From assembly GCF_030381805.1 (NCBI RefSeq), contig NZ_JAUDRH010000018.1:124001-188000 (forward strand): a DNA stretch of 64,000 nucleotides. The letters are read 5' to 3'. Both the position numbers and the translations under genes were made by a program. The DNA is from Chlorogloeopsis sp. ULAP01 (GTDB taxonomy: Bacteria > Cyanobacteriota > Cyanobacteriia > Cyanobacteriales > Nostocaceae). The number at the start of each line of letters is the position of its first letter. The first letter of the stretch is position 1. Below are positions 15,863 through 24,753 of this stretch, one piece after another. The notes beneath the pieces are model-generated. The model was not told the origin of the DNA, did not search any database, and saw nothing but the letters and a program-made list of their open reading frames with translations.

Positions 15863-18607
15863 CTACTTTGAGTACAATTGTGCGTTTAATGCTTTAGTAA
15901 TGCGATCGCTTGTTTCTTCTAAGTGAGCTAGGGTATAAATATCCAAGTTATCGCTCTGTTGCTTGAGGTTAGCATCAATAGCTTGATGGAGTTGGCGCAG
16001 TTGGTACCAAGCCAATGTACGACTATCTTCAGGTACATCGCTAGTACGCAACACCATCTCCAGCAAAATACTCAGATATTCTCTTTGCAATGAACGACGG
16101 ATACTAGAAATTGGCTTTGCTTGCTTTAAGTCAAAAACTTCTGTCCAAATATCTTTTTGCAAAGTATCAAATAATTCTGGCATAGACAGTACTTGCCCTG
16201 GCAGAGTTTTGAATTCTATATCCCGTAAACGATGGAGGCGATCGCTATCTAAAAGCGATCTTAAAATCGAACTTTGAAAGTGTAGAATTCGCTCGTGAAT
16301 TGGATAATCCAGACGTGATACAGGTACATAGTTCCCCCAATGTTGCCATCGTGAGGGTACTAGCTGATTGAGCAATTGTGGTGAGAAACTCAAAGCATCC
16401 CCAGCAAAAACATTCTTTTGTAACGTCGCTAATACCTGACGTTGTTGTTCTAAAGAAACAGGTATAAAGCTAGGGCGAGTATCTTTACCGGCATGGTGAC
16501 GCCGAAAATATTGCCCGCCGATATATTGAGTCAGTAAGGAAGCATTACGAAAATAGTATCTCAGCACTCTATTGAACAATACACGTAAGTCACTATAACT
16601 TTCTCCTTTGACTGGATAACGCTTTTCAAGTTGCTGCCACATCATGCGGGCATTATCCATTTGCCACTCACAATAAAGCAGTACATCGTTACTCATATCC
16701 CAAACATTGGCAAGAGGGTTGATGTCCCAAATATCTTCATCGGTAGCATAAGATAATTCTGGTTGAGGCGAAGCCAAAGCAATCTCCTCTAAAAAAGGTT
16801 TTTCAGCTTCAGGAGCGATCGCCTCTGTTGTTAGGTGCGGGTGAGGTTTATAACCATACTCTATCGCCCATTCGTCGTAAGGGCCAATAATTGCCGGAAA
16901 ATAATCGCCTTGCTTTACTCCCACAGGTGCTAGATTCACGGGCAAATAATCCATCACCGAACCTACTAAACCTTTGGTGCGAGTAATTTCGGTATTGTTT
17001 AATTCTTGAGGCGCTAACATGGTACTGCCGTGAAAGTTGTGACGCAAACCTAAAGTATGCCCGACTTCGTGAGCAATTAGAGAACGCAAATACTGATGCA
17101 CGTACTTTTTCATCTCATCACTATTTGGTGTAGCGTTTTGCAACAGTGACAACGCCAGCGCCCCCATTGCGGCTTGATTTGCAGACTCCACACCATAGCA
17201 CAAGTCAGAATCAGGCATCAAGATGGCATGATTGCTATCTGTTTTGTGCTTCTCCCTTAAGGCTTGGCATAAGTTTTTACCCCTTTGAGAAAAGGATTCA
17301 TCCATAAATATTGAATCTGTTCCCATCAGTGCGCGATATTCCTGCTCAATTGAACGCACCATGTTGGCATCCACAATTATATCTGCATCTAATATTTCTC
17401 CAGTCAGAGGATTAACACGTGCTGGCCCCCTGGCGAAACCTGCATCTAAAGAATTAAACCAGCGAATCGTGTTATACCGCACATCTGCTGGCTGCCAATC
17501 TGCATGATCTGACATTTGCCGCACTTCAATGGCGTTTTGAAATCCGGCTTTTTCAAATGCTTTGTTCCACATCAAGACGCCTTCACGAATCGGATCACGA
17601 TACTCTAATGGCACAGCATTTTCAATCCAAAATACAATTGGCTTTTTGGGTGGGGACAAAGGTGCGCTACTATTGGATGCTTCTAAATGCCAACGGTGGA
17701 TGTAACGTACAAAGGGTTCTTTGCTCTGATTGTGAGGAAAATCCTGAAAGGCAGTGATAAAATATCCTACCCTATCATCAGCAACTCTGGGAATATAACC
17801 GTTATTTTCGGGTAGTAGGGAAAAACTGTAATGTACTTTCAGAGTCAATGCTCTGCTGTCAGGTAAAGTGACTAAATATGCCCCTTCTGATGATGAAAAA
17901 TTGTAAATTGAGTCAATCTCTAGGTTGAAAGGGAAAATTTTGACATCTCCAAAATATGATTTTTTCTCTTCTAGATGGTAATCAGCCTGCAAAGAGTATT
18001 TTAATAGGGAAGCCAAACCAGGAAAATCCTGCATCAGCAGGTCATCAAGTTTTATTAGAATGCTTTTAGTATAGGGATCAATACTAGCTATTTCGAGCGC
18101 ATACAAAACTGAATCGCTAAAGGAACGAGCGAGCGATCGCACTTCTGGCTCATCTGACTTTGCACGGAACTTGACATTACGAACAACAAAATGCAAGTTA
18201 TAGTTTACTCGTTGGAAGTAGAAGAGAAAATCTTGTAGAGGTAATCCACTATAAATACCACTTTCTCCTACACCCGATTCTAATGTAACTGTACACAAAT
18301 AATTTTTATTTAGTTGTTCTGGTCTAATTTCCCAATAAACCTCACCAGAATCTTTATTACGATAAAGGGTGAAAAGTCCCTCTAATTTATCTGTATCTTT
18401 TAATTTTTCACGAAATCGTCGAAAACTTTCTTTTCTATCTTCTTTGTCTGAATTATCAGTAATGCCTATATTTTCAAATACTGGCAAGCCATTAAATTGC
18501 TGCACATAACTACTTAAAAGTTTATCGGCCAATGCATTCTCGGTTGCAAACAACAAATAGCACAAGAATACTGTACAGATGGTCAATTTTGTAATCCAGT
18601 CTTTCAT
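15863..18607 (-). CDS. Secreted zinc-dependent metalloprotease (DUF4953/DUF5117 type)
   Basis: A 914-residue protein with an N-terminal signal peptide (hydrophobic core ICTVFLCYLLFATENALA). The extended zinc motif HEVGHTLGLRHNFHGS lies near residue 511; the HExxHxxGxxH pattern is that of metzincin-like peptidases. A conserved upstream segment (PIVFWIENAVPLEYRDPIREGVLMWN) is typical of the family with DUF5117, DUF5118 and DUF4953 regions. It is probably periplasmic or cell-surface; natural substrates are not known. It is monocistronic, its stop facing rpsU. Confidence 0.88.
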   Translation of the reverse strand: MKDWITKLTICTVFLCYLLFATENALADKLLSSYVQQFNGLPVFENIGITDNSDKEDRKESFRRFREKLKDTDKLEGLFTLYRNKDSGEVYWEIRPEQLNKNYLCTVTLESGVGESGIYSGLPLQDFLFYFQRVNYNLHFVVRNVKFRAKSDEPEVRSLARSFSDSVLYALEIASIDPYTKSILIKLDDLLMQDFPGLASLLKYSLQADYHLEEKKSYFGDVKIFPFNLEIDSIYNFSSSEGAYLVTLPDSRALTLKVHYSFSLLPENNGYIPRVADDRVGYFITAFQDFPHNQSKEPFVRYIHRWHLEASNSSAPLSPPKKPIVFWIENAVPLEYRDPIREGVLMWNKAFEKAGFQNAIEVRQMSDHADWQPADVRYNTIRWFNSLDAGFARGPARVNPLTGEILDADIIVDANMVRSIEQEYRALMGTDSIFMDESFSQRGKNLCQALREKHKTDSNHAILMPDSDLCYGVESANQAAMGALALSLLQNATPNSDEMKKYVHQYLRSLIAHEVGHTLGLRHNFHGSTMLAPQELNNTEITRTKGLVGSVMDYLPVNLAPVGVKQGDYFPAIIGPYDEWAIEYGYKPHPHLTTEAIAPEAEKPFLEEIALASPQPELSYATDEDIWDINPLANVWDMSNDVLLYCEWQMDNARMMWQQLEKRYPVKGESYSDLRVLFNRVLRYYFRNASLLTQYIGGQYFRRHHAGKDTRPSFIPVSLEQQRQVLATLQKNVFAGDALSFSPQLLNQLVPSRWQHWGNYVPVSRLDYPIHERILHFQSSILRSLLDSDRLHRLRDIEFKTLPGQVLSMPELFDTLQKDIWTEVFDLKQAKPISSIRRSLQREYLSILLEMVLRTSDVPEDSRTLAWYQLRQLHQAIDANLKQQSDNLDIYTLAHLEETSDRITKALNAQLYSK

Positions 18608-19135
18608 CCCTTAGCTATCCTATGAAGCGGTATTAGTCTTGAGGCTCCGCTTAAGTAATAATAGATTAGCCGTTTTTGTATTTTTAAGGTAGTGATATTT
18701 TTACTAAATTTAATTGATTTCTTGGAAGATTACTAAGTTAATGATTATATTTTCTCAAATTTACACACATTGTTGATTTTAAAAGTAATTAATCAAGTAA
18801 TTTTTAAGACATTAAAAAAGCAAAGATGGGTGATAAAGCTCATCTTTAAATACAGATATTGTAGTAGGTGATCAGTAACTCACCCAAATCTACCTTGTTC
18901 CACCAACCAAAAAAGTAGGCAGAGTGTTAATGCTAGATATGCATTAGGTTATAAAGCTAAATTGTACGTTAACGCTAGCTTAAGTCTGTGGCAAATGCTA
19001 CCATCTGTGTTAGATTGTTTGTCTAGCTGATGTTTCATCCAATTCAATCTTACTTATCACAGGTCATAACAAAGTAAGCTAATAGTATTTTGACTATTAT
19101 CTATTAGTAGCCTTTATCACTACTATATTTTGCTG
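18608..19135. other. AT-rich intergenic stretch
   Basis: About 530 bases upstream of the metalloprotease gene. A weak seven-pair hairpin (AAAGATG at 18822 with CATCTTT at 18841) is visible. I see no coding frame, repeat family member or clear promoter. Confidence 0.5.
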
Positions 19136-19315
19136 TTATAGAGAGTTGTTGTCAGCTTTATTACCACCAATTATTGCTTGCAGCAAACTTCCTATGAAGA
19201 ATATAAATGCTGTAATTACCAACAGTAGCATTAGGCTTGCAAGAGAAGCAAATGGAGATATGATAAACAATAATAAAAATACAAACAACAAAGTAGTTAA
19301 CAGTGTCTTATTCAT
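19136..19315 (-). CDS. Small hydrophobic membrane protein, 59 residues
   Basis: The minus strand from 19315 encodes 59 residues starting MNKTLLTTLLFVFLLLFIIS, followed by a second hydrophobic run (SLMLLLVITAFIFFIGSLLQ) and a polar tail GGNKADNNSL. Two transmembrane helices separated by a short turn are likely. A purine-rich AGAGAGAAAAATT precedes the ATG. The hydrophobic-polar organisation is unlikely in random AT-rich DNA, which supports a real gene. Function unknown. A 68-residue frame on the opposite strand is its shadow. Confidence 0.5.
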   Translation of the reverse strand: MNKTLLTTLLFVFLLLFIISPFASLASLMLLLVITAFIFFIGSLLQAIIGGNKADNNSL

Positions 19316-20108
19316 AATTTTTCTCTCTATTTCATTTCTACCTTTAACTTAACTTATTCATTTGTCATTCATTATCTTTCTTTAGAAGCAATTAGATAAT
19401 AATTAATTTAGCAAGTTGCTTCTTATTCAGATTTATTTAGTATTAAATTCAAATTGCCAGCTTTGTCATCTGGCATTGCGTCATTTTGAGATGATTTCGG
19501 AATTTGCATGACACGATATTCACTGTGTCTAGTGTATTTTTACGCCAACTTCAATCATCCACTTTTTCAGCAACACTAAACTAATTAGCCTTGACGTTAA
19601 GGTTTTTAATCCAAAAGGGTAACGAAAATTATGCTCTAAATTTTACTATAGTTAAATTTCTCTTTGTCAGTCTTTTGCTTCTGTTTTGCTCCTGCACACA
19701 ACCTTAGAAACAAGATTCTTGACTGTTCAAGATAGTCGGGCTGAATCTAGGCTGTAGTTTTCACATAATTGAGCGATCGCAGGCTATAAGTTCATAGTAA
19801 GGACTTTAATCATAAACTCCGAGAGCGCGTGCATCGCTGACTACGAACACCTCAAAACCTATGCGATAGATTACTAGCCCTGTGAATAAACCATAAACCA
19901 TATAAACTTAGTAATATAACTTAATATTTGTATATACTTTAAGGTATCTTGCCGAACAAACCTTGGATCAGCCCTCGTAAACCAAGGTTACTCTACTGCT
20001 CCTGTCAAGACGCTCATACTCCAGCCAATAGAATTGTGTAGGCGAGGGACACATGGCTGATGACAGTAAATACGCGTGTTGACTTACTACTGCTGTAACT
20101 TAATCGCG
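19316..20108. other. Intergenic stretch before the ABC exporter genes
   Basis: Nearly 800 bases, AT-rich at first and of more mixed composition from 19780, where HIP1 sites and a GAGAGCGCGTGCATCGC patch resemble dispersed-repeat debris. No coding frame, RNA gene or clean terminator is visible. Confidence 0.45.
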
Positions 20109-20882
20109 ATGAAACACCGGCGTGAAACAATGGCTGTGACTCAGCGCATTTTAATTGAACTATTACGGCGCAGACGCAGTCTAATATTTTGGATTATCTT
20201 TCCTGTTTCTGTGCTGATAATTAACGGATTTGTGTTGGCAGAAAGTATGAACCTGTCAACAGAACGAGGTTTTGAATATGCTGCTCCTTCTACTTTAGTA
20301 GGAGCAGCCCTATTTTTTAGCTGTTTGGGTGGCAGCGTTTCTACCGTAGTCTCAGAAAGAGAACAGCAAACCCTCAAACGCCTTTTTATCTCTCCTTTAA
20401 GTGGTACATCCTATTTTCTAGGTATTTTTTTGGCTCATAGTTGCATTGGTATTGGACAAACATTACTTATTTACACAATCGCAGCATTGTGGGGTGCAAT
20501 CTTCCAGGGTTCGATATTCTTAGGAGCAATAATTATTTTATTGAGTATCATCGCCTATGTTGGTTTAGGCTTTATTTTAGGTACACAATTGGCTCGTCGT
20601 ACCGAAGATGTCAACTCTCTAGTTGCTGCTTTTGGAGTACCTTTATTAATATTAGGTGGGGCATTTTTCCCCACTACATTTTTACCGGAAATATTACTTG
20701 AAATTGCTAAAATCAATCCGATTTATCACATGAGTGAAGCTCTGTTAGGAGTATCTGCGGAGGGGAACAATTTCAGAGAGATTGCGTCTCATCTCAGGTT
20801 TCTTTTTGGTTTTGCAGCCATCATGATTTTCGGGGGTTGGGTAGCTTATCGACGGATGCTGCTAGTAGAAAGGAGATTGTGA
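20109..20882 (+). CDS. ABC-2 type exporter permease
   Basis: A 257-residue membrane protein of the ABC-2 family with about six transmembrane helices. The first (LIFWIIFPVSVLIINGFVLA) is followed by a soluble segment, then VGAALFFSCLGGSVSTVVSEREQQTLKRLF, the conserved EREQxTLKRLxxSPL family motif. The start at 20109 (MKHRRE) is chosen; MAVTQR at 20130 is possible. The ATPase gene at 21162 is on the same strand but separated by 279 bases of repeat DNA. Together they likely form an exporter of a lipid, drug or polysaccharide; the substrate is unknown. Confidence 0.85.
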   Translation: MKHRRETMAVTQRILIELLRRRRSLIFWIIFPVSVLIINGFVLAESMNLSTERGFEYAAPSTLVGAALFFSCLGGSVSTVVSEREQQTLKRLFISPLSGTSYFLGIFLAHSCIGIGQTLLIYTIAALWGAIFQGSIFLGAIIILLSIIAYVGLGFILGTQLARRTEDVNSLVAAFGVPLLILGGAFFPTTFLPEILLEIAKINPIYHMSEALLGVSAEGNNFREIASHLRFLFGFAAIMIFGGWVAYRRMLLVERRL

Positions 20883-20929
20883 TCGATAGAAGGCAGAAGG
20901 CAGTCCCAATGAAACAAGTTTCATCGCCA

Positions 20930-21050
20930 GGCATGAAAAACCTCACCCCGTCCTGTCGGACACCCCTCTCCTTAGCAAGGAGAGGGGCAGGGGGTGAGGT
21001 GACTTTCAAGTCAGAGGGCAGTAGACGCGCAAGCGGCTTCCGTAGGTAGG
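20930..21050. repeat. Dispersed repeat cluster between ABC genes
   Basis: The stretch contains CTCTCCTTAGCAAGGAGAG, an almost perfect palindrome, followed by GGGGCAGGGGGTGAGG and a CAAGCGGCTTCCG patch. It separates the permease and ATPase genes. Similar CCCCTTACTAAGGGG palindromes form the core of the 113-bp element at 28610. Confidence 0.6.
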
Positions 21051-21161
21051 CAGAAGGTAAAATAACCTTCCTAAATAGGTTTTAAAGGTTGGCATTTTAT
21101 GTTGAAGTATGTCCACCTACTTGCTCACATTTCACTAATAATATAAAACCAATATAAAACT

Positions 21162-22112
21162 ATGCTGTCTATAGAAAAGCTCAATAAGTCCTATGGTAAA
21201 AGACAAGTTCTTCAGAATTTAACTCTTGATGTCGCTCCTGGAGAAATATATGGTTTACTAGGTGCAAATGGAGCAGGCAAAACTACTACAATTAATATTA
21301 TTTGTAATTTATTGCAAGCTGATAGTGGTGCCGTAAAAATTAATCATCAACCAGTTTCAGAAACAACAAAAAATTTCATTGGGATTGCACCACAAGAAAA
21401 TTTATTATACAAAGGACTTTCTTGTGAAGAAAACCTCAAGTTTTTTGCAAAAATTTACGGTTTAGATAGAGTAAAACGGAAACAAAGAATCAAAGCTGCT
21501 TTGGAAGCTGTGAATTTATTAGATCGGGCAAAAAGTCCCGTCGAAACTCTGAGTGGTGGTATGCAACGGCGCTTAAATATTGCAGTGGCATTGGTGCATC
21601 AGCCAAAGTTAATCATTTTAGATGAACCTACCACTGGTTTAGATATTGAAGCGCGGTACGAAATTTGGGAGTTGATTAAACAACTCAAAAATCAGGGCAT
21701 GACAATTTTATTAACCACTCATTTATTAGATGAAGCAGAGCGCCTGTGCAACAGAATTGGTATTTTGAAAAATGGTTGCATTTTAGCTGAGGGTTGTTTA
21801 GAGGATTTGCGTAGTTTTATTCCAGCTAAAGAAATTTTGATTGTGCAAACTGATGAAGAGGAGGAAGCGATCGCGCGTGCAATTGCCTGTGGTTTTACGC
21901 CTCGGCGTTATGGAAATGATTTGGCTTTTTGGTTATCGGAACATTTGGAATTAAAAGAGATAATTGCACAGTTTGATGGCATTGCTATTGATTCAATTTC
22001 ACGGCAACCTGTGAGATTGGAGCATATATATATGGAATTGATACAAGTAGGTAACACAGAGATTAAGCAGATAAGTAAAAGGCAGGTGACAGAGGAGCCA
22101 GTGCGGTGGTGA
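21162..22112 (+). CDS. ABC exporter ATP-binding protein
   Basis: A 316-residue ABC ATPase with Walker A GANGAGKTTT, Q-loop IAPQENLLY, signature LSGGMQRRLNIA, Walker B LIILDEPTTGLD and H-loop LTTHLLDEAERL. The C-terminal 90 residues match the DUF4162-like tail of exporter ATPases. It pairs with the ABC-2 permease at 20109. The last residues (TEEPVRW) are encoded by GGAGCCAGTGCGGTGG, part of a dispersed repeat string also seen near 25467, so the natural C-terminus may have been altered by repeat insertion. Confidence 0.88.
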   Translation: MLSIEKLNKSYGKRQVLQNLTLDVAPGEIYGLLGANGAGKTTTINIICNLLQADSGAVKINHQPVSETTKNFIGIAPQENLLYKGLSCEENLKFFAKIYGLDRVKRKQRIKAALEAVNLLDRAKSPVETLSGGMQRRLNIAVALVHQPKLIILDEPTTGLDIEARYEIWELIKQLKNQGMTILLTTHLLDEAERLCNRIGILKNGCILAEGCLEDLRSFIPAKEILIVQTDEEEEAIARAIACGFTPRRYGNDLAFWLSEHLELKEIIAQFDGIAIDSISRQPVRLEHIYMELIQVGNTEIKQISKRQVTEEPVRW

Positions 22113-22251
22113 GGCAGCGCCGTGGGCGACTGGCTTCACCTGGCGTGGCAGAAGGTAAAAGGCGATCGCACTCGCTAATACCGTTTCACCAAAACTATGA
22201 TACAAATGCATATAGTCATAATTATTGTAACTAAGAGCCATTAAACCTCTC

Positions 22252-22518
22252 TCAATCTCCTGCTATCCAGTTAGTAAGTGGACGAAATGGAATCCAAAGA
22301 TAGCCTGGTTTAAAGCTTACAAAACATTCGGGATTACCCAACCTCTTCCAAATATCTTCAGATATTACTAAGCCGCTAAATTTCTCTGGTTCTTCTTTCA
22401 TTAGCTCGTCCGAAAATCATTCTTCATAGGTTCTAAATTCATCCACTTCAATCCCAACTAGGGCATAGCGAAAAGGAGGAGCTAATTGTAAGCTCGGCAG
22501 CAGTATCTTTAGGAATGC
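22252..22518 (-). pseudogene. Unidentified broken gene, minus strand
   Basis: The minus strand reads a protein-like frame, LAPPFRYALVGIEVDEFRTY, then EE, an in-frame TGA at 22419-22417, and continues FSDELMKEEPEKFSGLVISE to NWIAGD and a stop at 22252. The part after the TGA could alone make a 49-residue peptide from the ATG at 22401. The continuous protein character on both sides of the stop suggests a decayed gene lacking its start. I do not recognise the family. It overlaps the end of the HEAT remnant on the other strand. Confidence 0.4.
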
Positions 22519-22622
22519 TCAAAGACAAGCGAGCGCTAGAAGGCTTAACTAATACATTGCAAGATGAATATGAGGAGGTAAGGCAAATGGCAATGTGGGC
22601 TTTAGAACAATTCGAACAGTAA
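22476..22622 (+). pseudogene. HEAT-repeat gene remnant
   Basis: A 48-codon frame without a start codon ends SLGMLKDKRALEGLTNTL, then QDEYEEVRQMAMWALEQFEQ and a stop. This is one HEAT (PBS lyase-like) repeat: xLGxLKDxRAxxxLxxxLxDxxxxVRxxAxxALxxF. Nothing upstream continues it, so it is the 3' end of a lost gene. Confidence 0.6.
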
Positions 22623-22707
22623 GCGCAACTTAACCAACTTCAATAACCTTTGATGCTAATACGGGTGATACCAATTCTCTATAAACTTTCACTTAATGAG
22701 TACCGAC

Positions 22708-22854
22708 TTCTTTCTTTGTGTCCTACCCTTACGGGTAGACACGTAGACGGACGTAGTCCGGCTTCAAGGTAGAGTAGTGGCTTCTGTAGACGGGCTTTGC
22801 CCGGCTTCCCGTAGGGTAAGTAGCCGCTCCACGTCTAATGTGTCCTTTGTGGTT
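22708..22854 (+). repeat. 147-bp dispersed repeat, copy A
   Basis: The sequence from TTCTTTCTTTGTGTCC to CCTTTGTGGTT is repeated at 49481-49627 in the same orientation with two differences by eye. It holds several small palindromes (TACCCTTACGGGTA, CGGACGTAGTCCG, GGGCTTTGCCC) and no coding frame. Confidence 0.85.
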
Positions 22855-22921
22855 AGTTTTTTAATATTAAGTGCATCTTTGAGAATTTGTATGATTTGTT
22901 GACGGTTGCTGATACTAAAAC

Positions 22922-22955
22922 AAAAAAGGCCCCGATTTATCATCGAGAGCCTTTG
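22922..22955 (-). terminator. Rho-independent terminator of psbD
   Basis: On the minus strand AAAGGCTCTCGAT pairs, with a bulge, with ATCGGGGCCTTT and runs into TTTTTTG. It lies about 25 bases after the psbD stop, showing that this psbD is not continued into a psbC gene. Confidence 0.85.
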
Positions 22956-22978
22956 AAATTCTAAAAATCAGACTCTAA

Positions 22979-24034
22979 TTACAGAGCGTTACCGCGAGGT
23001 AGAACTTCCTCTGGGAACACAAATTTCTCGTGTGGCTGATCTTGAGGAGCCATCCAAGCGCGGATACCCTCGTTCAGCAAAATGTTTTTGGTATAGAAAG
23101 TTTCAAACTCTGGATCTTCTGCTGCGCGCAGTTCTTGAGAGACGAAGTCGTAAGCACGCAGGTTCAATGCCAAACCAACGATGCCAACCGCACTCATCCA
23201 CAAGCCTGTGACTGGTACAAACAACATGAAGAAGTGCAACCAGCGCTTGTTGGAGAAAGCAATACCGAAGATCTGAGACCAGAAACGGTTTGCTGTCACC
23301 ATCGAGTAGGTTTCTTCAGCTTGAGTTGGATTGAAGGCGCGGAAGGTGTTTGCTGCTTCGCCGTCTTCAAACAGGGTGTTTTCGACTGTCGCACCGTGAA
23401 TCGCACACAGCAGCGCACCACCCAATACTCCTGCTACACCCATCATGTGGAAGGGGTTGAGTGTCCAGTTGTGGAACCCTTGCAAGAATAGCAAGAAACG
23501 GAAGATTGCTGCGACGCCAAAGCTCGGAGCAAAGAACCAGCTTGACTGTCCCAAGGGGTACATCAAGAATACGCTTACGAATACGGCAATTGGTGCTGAA
23601 AATGCGATCGCGTTGTAGGGACGAATGCCCACTAAGCGAGCGATTTCAAACTGCCGCAGCATGAAGCCGATTAAACCAAAAGCTCCGTGCAAAGCGATGA
23701 ATGGCCACAATCCTCCCAACTGACACCAACGGGTGAAGTTACCTTGAGCTTCTGGACCCCACAACAGCAATAGGGAATGTCCCATTGCGTCTGCTGGTGT
23801 GGATACTGCTACGGTTAGGAAGTTACATCCTTCTAGGTAGGATGATGCTAATCCGTGGGTGTACCAACTGGTGACGAAGGTGGTGCCGGTTAGCCATCCC
23901 CCTAGTGCCAAAAATGCACAGGGGAAGAGCAGAATACCAGACCACCCTACGAATACGAAGCGATCGCGCTTCAGCCAGTCGTCGAGAACGTCAAACCACC
24001 CTCTTGTGGGGGCGCGTCCAACTGCGATGGTCAT
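22979..24034 (-). CDS. psbD: Photosystem II D2 protein
   Basis: A 351-residue D2 reaction-centre protein of photosystem II in the thylakoid membrane. It is collinear with cyanobacterial D2: MTIAVGRAPTRGWFDVLDDW, WYTHGLASSYLEGCNFLTVAV, LGQSSWFFAPSFGVAAIFRF, the HNWTLNPFHMMGVAGVLGGALLC chlorophyll/quinone/iron region, and the C-terminus FPEEVLPRGNAL. It has five transmembrane helices. In most cyanobacteria one psbD overlaps psbC and a second copy stands alone. This one is followed by a terminator, so it is a monocistronic copy. It has no hallmarks of a far-red cluster, since no paralogous photosystem genes adjoin it. Confidence 0.97.
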   Translation of the reverse strand: MTIAVGRAPTRGWFDVLDDWLKRDRFVFVGWSGILLFPCAFLALGGWLTGTTFVTSWYTHGLASSYLEGCNFLTVAVSTPADAMGHSLLLLWGPEAQGNFTRWCQLGGLWPFIALHGAFGLIGFMLRQFEIARLVGIRPYNAIAFSAPIAVFVSVFLMYPLGQSSWFFAPSFGVAAIFRFLLFLQGFHNWTLNPFHMMGVAGVLGGALLCAIHGATVENTLFEDGEAANTFRAFNPTQAEETYSMVTANRFWSQIFGIAFSNKRWLHFFMLFVPVTGLWMSAVGIVGLALNLRAYDFVSQELRAAEDPEFETFYTKNILLNEGIRAWMAPQDQPHEKFVFPEEVLPRGNAL

Positions 24035-24462
24035 TAGAACAAATCTCCAAATTTTATAAGTACAGGTTTTGTCCTCTATATATAGACTGCCATTTTTTGA
24101 CTGCCTATAGACAGAAAATAAACTGGATTGTCAATCCAATTTACAAATTTTTACTTCTTCTAATCATATTAAGTGTTCTTCGCTAATTTTTCCAGTCTTT
24201 TTTTAACTTAACTTAATCTTTGCGGATAAATTTCACGCAATACCCATCAAGAAAATTTACAGAAATAGCTATGAGTCACAAGGTACAACCGCCAACCTGC
24301 GTATAAAGATTTTAGCTGTCTCTGCTCTTAAGCTGGATAATGACATCATATGTAGCTATCTGGGCTAGTGTCTTTACCAATTGGCAAAGCTTTCTAATGA
24401 GCAGTGAGATTCAGCTTGCTAAAGTTAGAATTAGACCAAAAGTTAAATTAAATTCAGGCTAG
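24035..24462. other. Divergent regulatory region of psbD and UPF0367 gene
   Basis: The 430-base spacer carries the psbD leader and a putative promoter on the minus strand, and AT-rich DNA before the UPF0367 gene. No further gene is seen. Confidence 0.5.
24106..24134 (-). promoter_or_regulatory. Putative psbD promoter
   Basis: On the minus strand TTGACA (24134-24129) is followed after 17 bases by TCTATA (24111-24106), giving a start near 24099 and a leader of about 65 bases. The -35 box sits inside the small palindrome TGGATTG-T-CAATCCA at 24124-24138, which could be an operator. Confidence 0.45.
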
Positions 24463-24735
24463 ATGTTTAACATTGATTTAACCGTAAAAAACACCCCTTT
24501 CCCGATCTCAGTGCAGCGTAAGACTGCGGAGGATGCTGAAGCTGTTTATCAGCTAATTTTGGCGGCGATGAGTTCTGGCAAGCCAGAGATTGTGGAACTC
24601 AAGTGCGAGGGCAAGACAGAGAAAAAAATTGCCGTCCGTGCCAGTGAAATTTCAGGGGTGCAGATTGCACAGAGAGATGGTGTAGCCACTGGTAGTGGTA
24701 GACCGCCTGGTTTCTTTGCCTTAACCTCTGAGTAA
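24463..24735 (+). CDS. UPF0367 family protein
   Basis: A 90-residue protein matching the cyanobacterial UPF0367 family throughout: DLTVKNTPFPISVQRKTAEDAEAVYQLIL, IVELKCEGKTEKKIAVRASEISGVQ, and a glycine-rich GRPPGFFAL end. Function unknown. It is followed after 18 bases by the ATPase gene on the same strand, so both may be one transcript. Confidence 0.9.
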   Translation: MFNIDLTVKNTPFPISVQRKTAEDAEAVYQLILAAMSSGKPEIVELKCEGKTEKKIAVRASEISGVQIAQRDGVATGSGRPPGFFALTSE

Positions 24736-24753
24736 GGTGCTGGTGGTGTAGAA

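Noticed and set aside
19146..19352. 68-residue plus-strand frame
   Set aside because: It is the shadow of the more convincing minus-strand membrane protein at 19136-19315.
22979..24034. psbD as part of a far-red light acclimation cluster
   Set aside because: No paralogous psb, psa, allophycocyanin or regulator genes adjoin it and the protein looks like ordinary D2, including the LEGCNF segment found in standard cyanobacterial D2.
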